Shown here: positions 60,538 through 64,000 of the stretch, one piece after another
Layout: each line of letters starts with the position of its first letter
Position numbering within the stretch: position 1 is the stretch's first letter
Translations under genes and position numbers: made by a program
Notes under the pieces: generated by a model
Seen by the model: the letters and a program-made list of their open reading frames with translations, nothing else
What the model was told of the DNA's origin: nothing
Database searches by the model: none
Source of the DNA: Bacillota bacterium
GTDB lineage: Bacteria > Bacillota > UBA4882 > UBA8346
Length of the DNA stretch: 64,000 nt
Assembly: GCA_023426245.1 (NCBI GenBank)
Contig: JAFABB010000036.1
Location: 1 to 64,000, forward strand
Reading direction: 5' to 3'

Positions 60538-61242
60538 ATGCGTTTTCCATTAAATAAACGTATTGTTTTTTTAAAAATTCCCCCTTATCGGAGACGACGG
60601 TTTAATACCTTTACTTTTTTAGGGGTACTTCTTTTACTGTTGGTGCTATGTTATTATATAGTTGATTTTAGAATCCGTCCTACGCTTCATCACTTAGCCG
60701 AGGCAGAGGCGCAGATTATAGCTACCCGGGCAATCAATGAAGCTATCCGTTCAAATATTTGTCCGGATATTAGCTATGAAAATTTGATAAAAACCCAATT
60801 AGGCACGGATGGAAAAGTCACCATGATCCAACCAAACACCGGGGAAATCAACCGGATTTCTTCCGAGGCTACTTTAGCAGTACAGAAACGGTTGCAAAAT
60901 TTACCCAAATTGACGGTTAAAATACCGGTCAGTCAAGTAATCGGTTCCAGGATTATGGCGGGCTTTGGACCGGATATCCTAGTGAAGGTTTCGCCTATTG
61001 GTTTTGTAGAGAGCAGCATGAATGATTCTTTTGACCAGGCCGGAATCAACCAGGTCCGGCACAGGATTTATTTAACAGTAAGGGCGATGGTTAAGATGGT
61101 GGTGCCCTTGGGTGACCGGGAGGTCCAAGTAAGTACCGATGTTCCTCTAACAGAGGCGATTATTGTTGGAGAAGTACCCAATGTGTATGTGGGAAACGGG
61201 GCCGGCGTAATATTACCGGGGACTTCTTTGAAAAAAAACTGA
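60538..61242 (+). CDS. yunB: Sporulation protein YunB
   Basis: This 234-residue protein has one N-terminal membrane helix (about 25-43) and an extracytoplasmic domain with the family signature A-E-A-Q-I-I-A-T-R-A-I-N-E-A-I (about 56-70). The end, G-E-V-P-N-V-Y-V-G-N-G (about 219-229), is also typical. YunB is needed for efficient sporulation in Bacillus subtilis; its biochemical role is not established. It stands alone between the PBP and HD-hydrolase genes. Confidence 0.88.
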   Translation: MRFPLNKRIVFLKIPPYRRRRFNTFTFLGVLLLLLVLCYYIVDFRIRPTLHHLAEAEAQIIATRAINEAIRSNICPDISYENLIKTQLGTDGKVTMIQPNTGEINRISSEATLAVQKRLQNLPKLTVKIPVSQVIGSRIMAGFGPDILVKVSPIGFVESSMNDSFDQAGINQVRHRIYLTVRAMVKMVVPLGDREVQVSTDVPLTEAIIVGEVPNVYVGNGAGVILPGTSLKKN

Positions 61243-61438
61243 AAAATTATATTCTTGGATAATATAGACTAATAATCATTGAAAATGGAAATTAAAACTC
61301 GCTAACCGTCACTTGGAAATTTCGAAGGAATATTGACCAAAATGGTAAAGAGAATGGGCGCGAACTGGAAAAAAGTCTTTTATTAACGTACCCGCCTATC
61401 CTAAGAACATAATTATTGGTTGAAGGGAACAATATAAA

Positions 61439-62110
61439 GTGGCAATAAAAAACAACTTGGAAATTCTAAACGAACTTGACCCATATATTCAAATCGCCAG
61501 GGGTTTTTATCGAACTGGCCCTGCTCACGATTTTACCCATATAGAAAGGGTATTGAATTTAGCCCTTAAAATTGGAGCGAGCGAAGGGGCTGATTTAAGA
61601 ATTATCGGAATTGCTGCCTTATTCCATGATATTGGCCGGGAGTCTGAAGAAAAAAGCGGGGGTATTATTTGTCATGCTGCGGCCAGTAGCGAGATGACAG
61701 CTGGAATTTTAGCCGATCTCCATGAAGATTCCGCTCAAATTCAAGCGATATGTGAATGTATTGCTACCCACCGTTTCCGGGACAACAACCCACCCCGGAG
61801 TCTGGAAGCAAAGTGCTTATACGATGCAGATAAATTGGATTCCTTGGGAGCGATCGGTGTGGCCCGGGCTTATTTGTGGCTCGGGGAACATGGTGGTAAT
61901 GTTTATTGTAAGCGTAGCGAGTGGGAAAAAATTCCACGCACCAGTGACCGTCCAGAAGATGATTCCCTGCAAAGAGAATGGCATATCAAGCTTAAGTTTA
62001 TCCCGGAGCGTTTGTTTACAGAAACAGCTAAAAAACTTGCCCTTAAAAGAAGTGCCACGATGGAAAAGTTTATGACCATATTAGAATCTGAAGTGAATGG
62101 GGAAGAATAG
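61439..62110 (+). CDS. HD-domain phosphohydrolase
   Basis: This 223-residue soluble protein has the metal-binding HD pattern: H-D-F-T-H-I-E-R-V (about 30-38), L-F-H-D-I-G-R-E (about 61-68), a middle H-A-A and C-I-A-T-H-R-F histidines, and Y-D-A-D-K-L-D-S-L-G (about 130-139). Such proteins cleave phosphate bonds, often in nucleotides; the substrate here is unknown. It starts at GTG 61439 after GAAGGGAAC. The M20 peptidase gene follows closely and may be cotranscribed. The 61243-61438 spacer has no recognised feature. Confidence 0.85.
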   Translation: MAIKNNLEILNELDPYIQIARGFYRTGPAHDFTHIERVLNLALKIGASEGADLRIIGIAALFHDIGRESEEKSGGIICHAAASSEMTAGILADLHEDSAQIQAICECIATHRFRDNNPPRSLEAKCLYDADKLDSLGAIGVARAYLWLGEHGGNVYCKRSEWEKIPRTSDRPEDDSLQREWHIKLKFIPERLFTETAKKLALKRSATMEKFMTILESEVNGEE

Positions 62111-62187
62111 AGAAATCATTGGTTGTTAGTAATTCCTTATTTGTTGATTTGATGGACTTGGATATATGTTTATTGGGAGATGTAGGA

Positions 62188-63507
62188 ATGGACATAAATT
62201 GGAAACGTATTGGGGAAGAGACTACCGATCTTTTGCGAAGTTTAATCCGGATTAATACCACCAACCCTCCGGGGAATGAGATTTTAACTGCATCTTTCAT
62301 TAAAACATTGCTGGAACGGGAAGGAATACCTGTCGAAATTTATGAGTCCGCGCCAAGGCGTGGTAACTTAGTAGCCCGTCTAGTCGGGGATGGTTCCCGT
62401 AAGCCCATGATGATGCTTTCACATATGGATGTTGTCGCCGCAAATTCAAATCAATGGAGTTTGGATCCCTTTGCGGGAATTATTGATGGCGGGTATATCT
62501 GGGGAAGAGGCGCTCTTGATATGAAGGGCATGCTGGCGATGGAACTGATGACATTGATTTTATATAAAAGAAGTGGACAAGTTCCTGGGCGGGAACTGAT
62601 TTTAGTGGCAGCTGCTGATGAAGAAGTCGGTGGTTTGTATGGCATTAACTGGCTGATGAGTCAAGGGATCCCCGGCTTGAATGATGTTGAGTTCGTTATT
62701 AATGAAGGAGGGACAGGGTTTATCCAGAATGAAAAGCCGATTTTTACTTGCCAAAATGCGGAAAAAGGACTGTTGTGGGTTAAACTCGCGATATCCGGAA
62801 CACCGGGACACGCTTCAATGCCTTCCAAAGATAATGCGATTGTACAAATGAATAAGATTATCGGACGAATTGCCCGCCATAGAGAACCTATGAAACTTTG
62901 TGCGACCAGTCGAGGCTTTTTAAGCCAGATAGCAATGGAACACGGGGTAAAGCTGCCGAGTATTCCGGAAAGCCTGGACTATACTTTAAAACTATTTGCC
63001 AACCGTCATTTTAATAGGGAACGTTCGGTTCAAGGGATGTTATATAATACGATCTCCCCCACCATCTTACAGGCGGGGATGAAAACCAATGTTCTCCCGG
63101 AACAATGTGAACTAACTCTGGATTGTCGTTTAGTCCCAGGCGAAACTCCGGAACATTTTTTGGAAGAAATCCGGAACATCATGAATGATTCCAGAGTTAC
63201 CTGTGAAGTTCTACAATCGGCGCCTCCTTCAGAATCACCCGTGGATACGGAGCTTTTTAGGATTATGCGCCAAGTGGTGCAACAAATGAACCCAGGAAGC
63301 GATGTTTTACCTTATTTATCAACCCTGGCCACAGATTCCCGTTATTTTCGGCAAAAGGGAATAACCAGCTATGGTTTCATACCTATATTAATTTCCGAAA
63401 CGGAGTTGCAACGGATGCATGGAGTCGATGAGCGACTTTCCCTTGCTAACTTGGAAATGGGAACTAGGATCTTGTACCAGGTAATACAACAGATCAGTCG
63501 CCATTAG
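62188..63507 (+). CDS. M20-family metallopeptidase (ArgE/DapE-like)
   Basis: This 439-residue cytosolic protein has the two-zinc amidohydrolase motifs: S-H-M-D-V-V (first histidine/aspartate), G-R-G-A-L-D-M-K-G (bridging Asp), A-A-D-E-E-V-G-G (catalytic Glu pair), and a C-terminal H-G-V-D-E histidine. A dimerisation lid (about 200-320) is inserted. Substrates of this family are N-acylated amino acids or small peptides; acetylornithine and succinyl-diaminopimelate activities cannot be told apart here. I start it at ATG 62188 after GGGAGATG; the longer frame has no site. Confidence 0.88.
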   Translation: MDINWKRIGEETTDLLRSLIRINTTNPPGNEILTASFIKTLLEREGIPVEIYESAPRRGNLVARLVGDGSRKPMMMLSHMDVVAANSNQWSLDPFAGIIDGGYIWGRGALDMKGMLAMELMTLILYKRSGQVPGRELILVAAADEEVGGLYGINWLMSQGIPGLNDVEFVINEGGTGFIQNEKPIFTCQNAEKGLLWVKLAISGTPGHASMPSKDNAIVQMNKIIGRIARHREPMKLCATSRGFLSQIAMEHGVKLPSIPESLDYTLKLFANRHFNRERSVQGMLYNTISPTILQAGMKTNVLPEQCELTLDCRLVPGETPEHFLEEIRNIMNDSRVTCEVLQSAPPSESPVDTELFRIMRQVVQQMNPGSDVLPYLSTLATDSRYFRQKGITSYGFIPILISETELQRMHGVDERLSLANLEMGTRILYQVIQQISRH

Positions 63508-63596
63508 GTAATCAATTTAAAATCGGCAGCAAAAGCAAGATATAAGTGAAAATCTTCATTGGTTTTGGGCCCGGATGGCCGGTTTATTGAGTTTGC

Positions 63597-64000
63597 TTAA
63601 GGAGCCAATTGGATAATCAATAAACCATATATGATCCCGATAAGACCACCGACGATTACATCCGATGGGTAATGACTTCGGAGGTAGATTCTAGAACAGG
63701 CTACGACAAGTGCCCAGGAGCAGAGAAAAATACCTAACGGGAGCCACCATTGAAGCGTTAAAATCGTAGCGGAAAAGTTATTTGCAGAATGGGAGGATGG
63801 AAAAGAGTACCGTCCCAGATCCTTCCAAAAGTTTCCTTTCGGTGGACCACCCCCATTCGGACGGATTCTTTTTGTAAATGCTTTGATCAGGTTGCAGGTC
63901 TGGTCGCTTACAATGATAGCGATTAATAGAATACTAATTCGAATACGTATAAGAGGAGTTCCCATTATTAATAAGGTTATGATAATAACAACTGCAAAAT
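63597..64000 (-). CDS. PAP2-type phosphatase, 5' end beyond the window
   Basis: This is the C-terminal portion (at least 134 residues) of a membrane phosphatase of the PAP2 family. The motifs K-A-F-T-K-R-I-R-P, F-P-S-S-H-S-A and S-R-I-Y-L-R-S-H-Y-P-S-D (with its catalytic histidines) are all present, between hydrophobic helices. The frame remains open to the end of the window, so the start and the first helix lie outside. Such enzymes recycle undecaprenyl pyrophosphate or dephosphorylate lipid phosphates. It converges with the M20 gene. Confidence 0.85.
   Translation of the reverse strand, partial: FAVVIIITLLIMGTPLIRIRISILLIAIIVSDQTCNLIKAFTKRIRPNGGGPPKGNFWKDLGRYSFPSSHSANNFSATILTLQWWLPLGIFLCSWALVVACSRIYLRSHYPSDVIVGGLIGIIYGLLIIQLAP

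Overview
The window is chromosomal DNA of an endospore-forming member of the Bacillota. It carries spoIVA, yunB and a pdaB-like deacetylase, the Gram-positive-type polymerase PolC, and the gene order der-plsY-gpsA-spoIVA-hup that is usual in this phylum. The sugar-binding proteins of both ABC importers have signal peptides but no lipobox cysteine, which would fit a two-membrane (diderm) or unusual envelope. A Hydrogenispora/Limnochordia-like lineage is my guess and cannot be proven from this window.

Region 1-4.1 kb is an AT-rich accessory island bounded by two inverted copies of a ~155-nt structured repeat (125-280 and 3917-4070). It holds the most interesting locus, a compact graspetide-type RiPP cluster. 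This consists of a 145-residue precursor with four cores of the pattern T-x-T-x4-E-x2-D-[D/E], an overlapping MvdC/MvdD-like ATP-grasp ligase, and an abutting four-helix membrane protein. A hairpin with a 9-codon open frame lies just upstream. The island also has a gene remnant, an XRE repressor gene, and a SymE-like small protein transcribed from a consensus promoter whose spacer and -10 are covered by a perfect 19-bp dyad.

Region 4.1-5.7 kb is a tandem duplication of a small-protein gene (one copy broken by stops) around a DUF6809-like gene. Region 5.7-31 kb is the housekeeping core: ispG, proS, polC, an independently promoted c-di-GMP-type (GEMM-I) riboswitch with no gene behind it, a holin-like membrane protein, a stress-like protein, a radical SAM/DUF512 protein, der, plsY, gpsA, spoIVA, hup, pdaB-like, lepB, an ABC-F ATPase, lon and mutS2.

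Region 30.2-34.9 kb has an AraC regulator, an alpha/beta hydrolase, an extended SDR reductase and an aldo/keto reductase with ferredoxin-like clusters. Region 35-58 kb is a plant-polysaccharide locus: a secreted GH5 cellulase with a CBM2 module, a GH78-like rhamnosidase, two complete ABC sugar importers, two YesM/YesN-type two-component systems facing each other, a GH2 beta-mannosidase, a zinc polyol/alcohol dehydrogenase and a D-lyxose/D-mannose isomerase. The likely flow is extracellular hydrolysis, oligosaccharide import under YesMN control, cleavage of beta-mannosides inside the cell, then mannose to fructose by the isomerase and redox conversion by the dehydrogenase. Both importer operons have a strong hairpin between the binding-protein gene and the first permease gene. 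Two related MITE-like palindromes sit inside and at the end of this locus.

Region 58-64 kb returns to envelope and general functions: a class A penicillin-binding protein, yunB, an HD hydrolase, an M20 peptidase, and a PAP2 phosphatase cut by the window end. I saw no rRNA, tRNA or CRISPR array.
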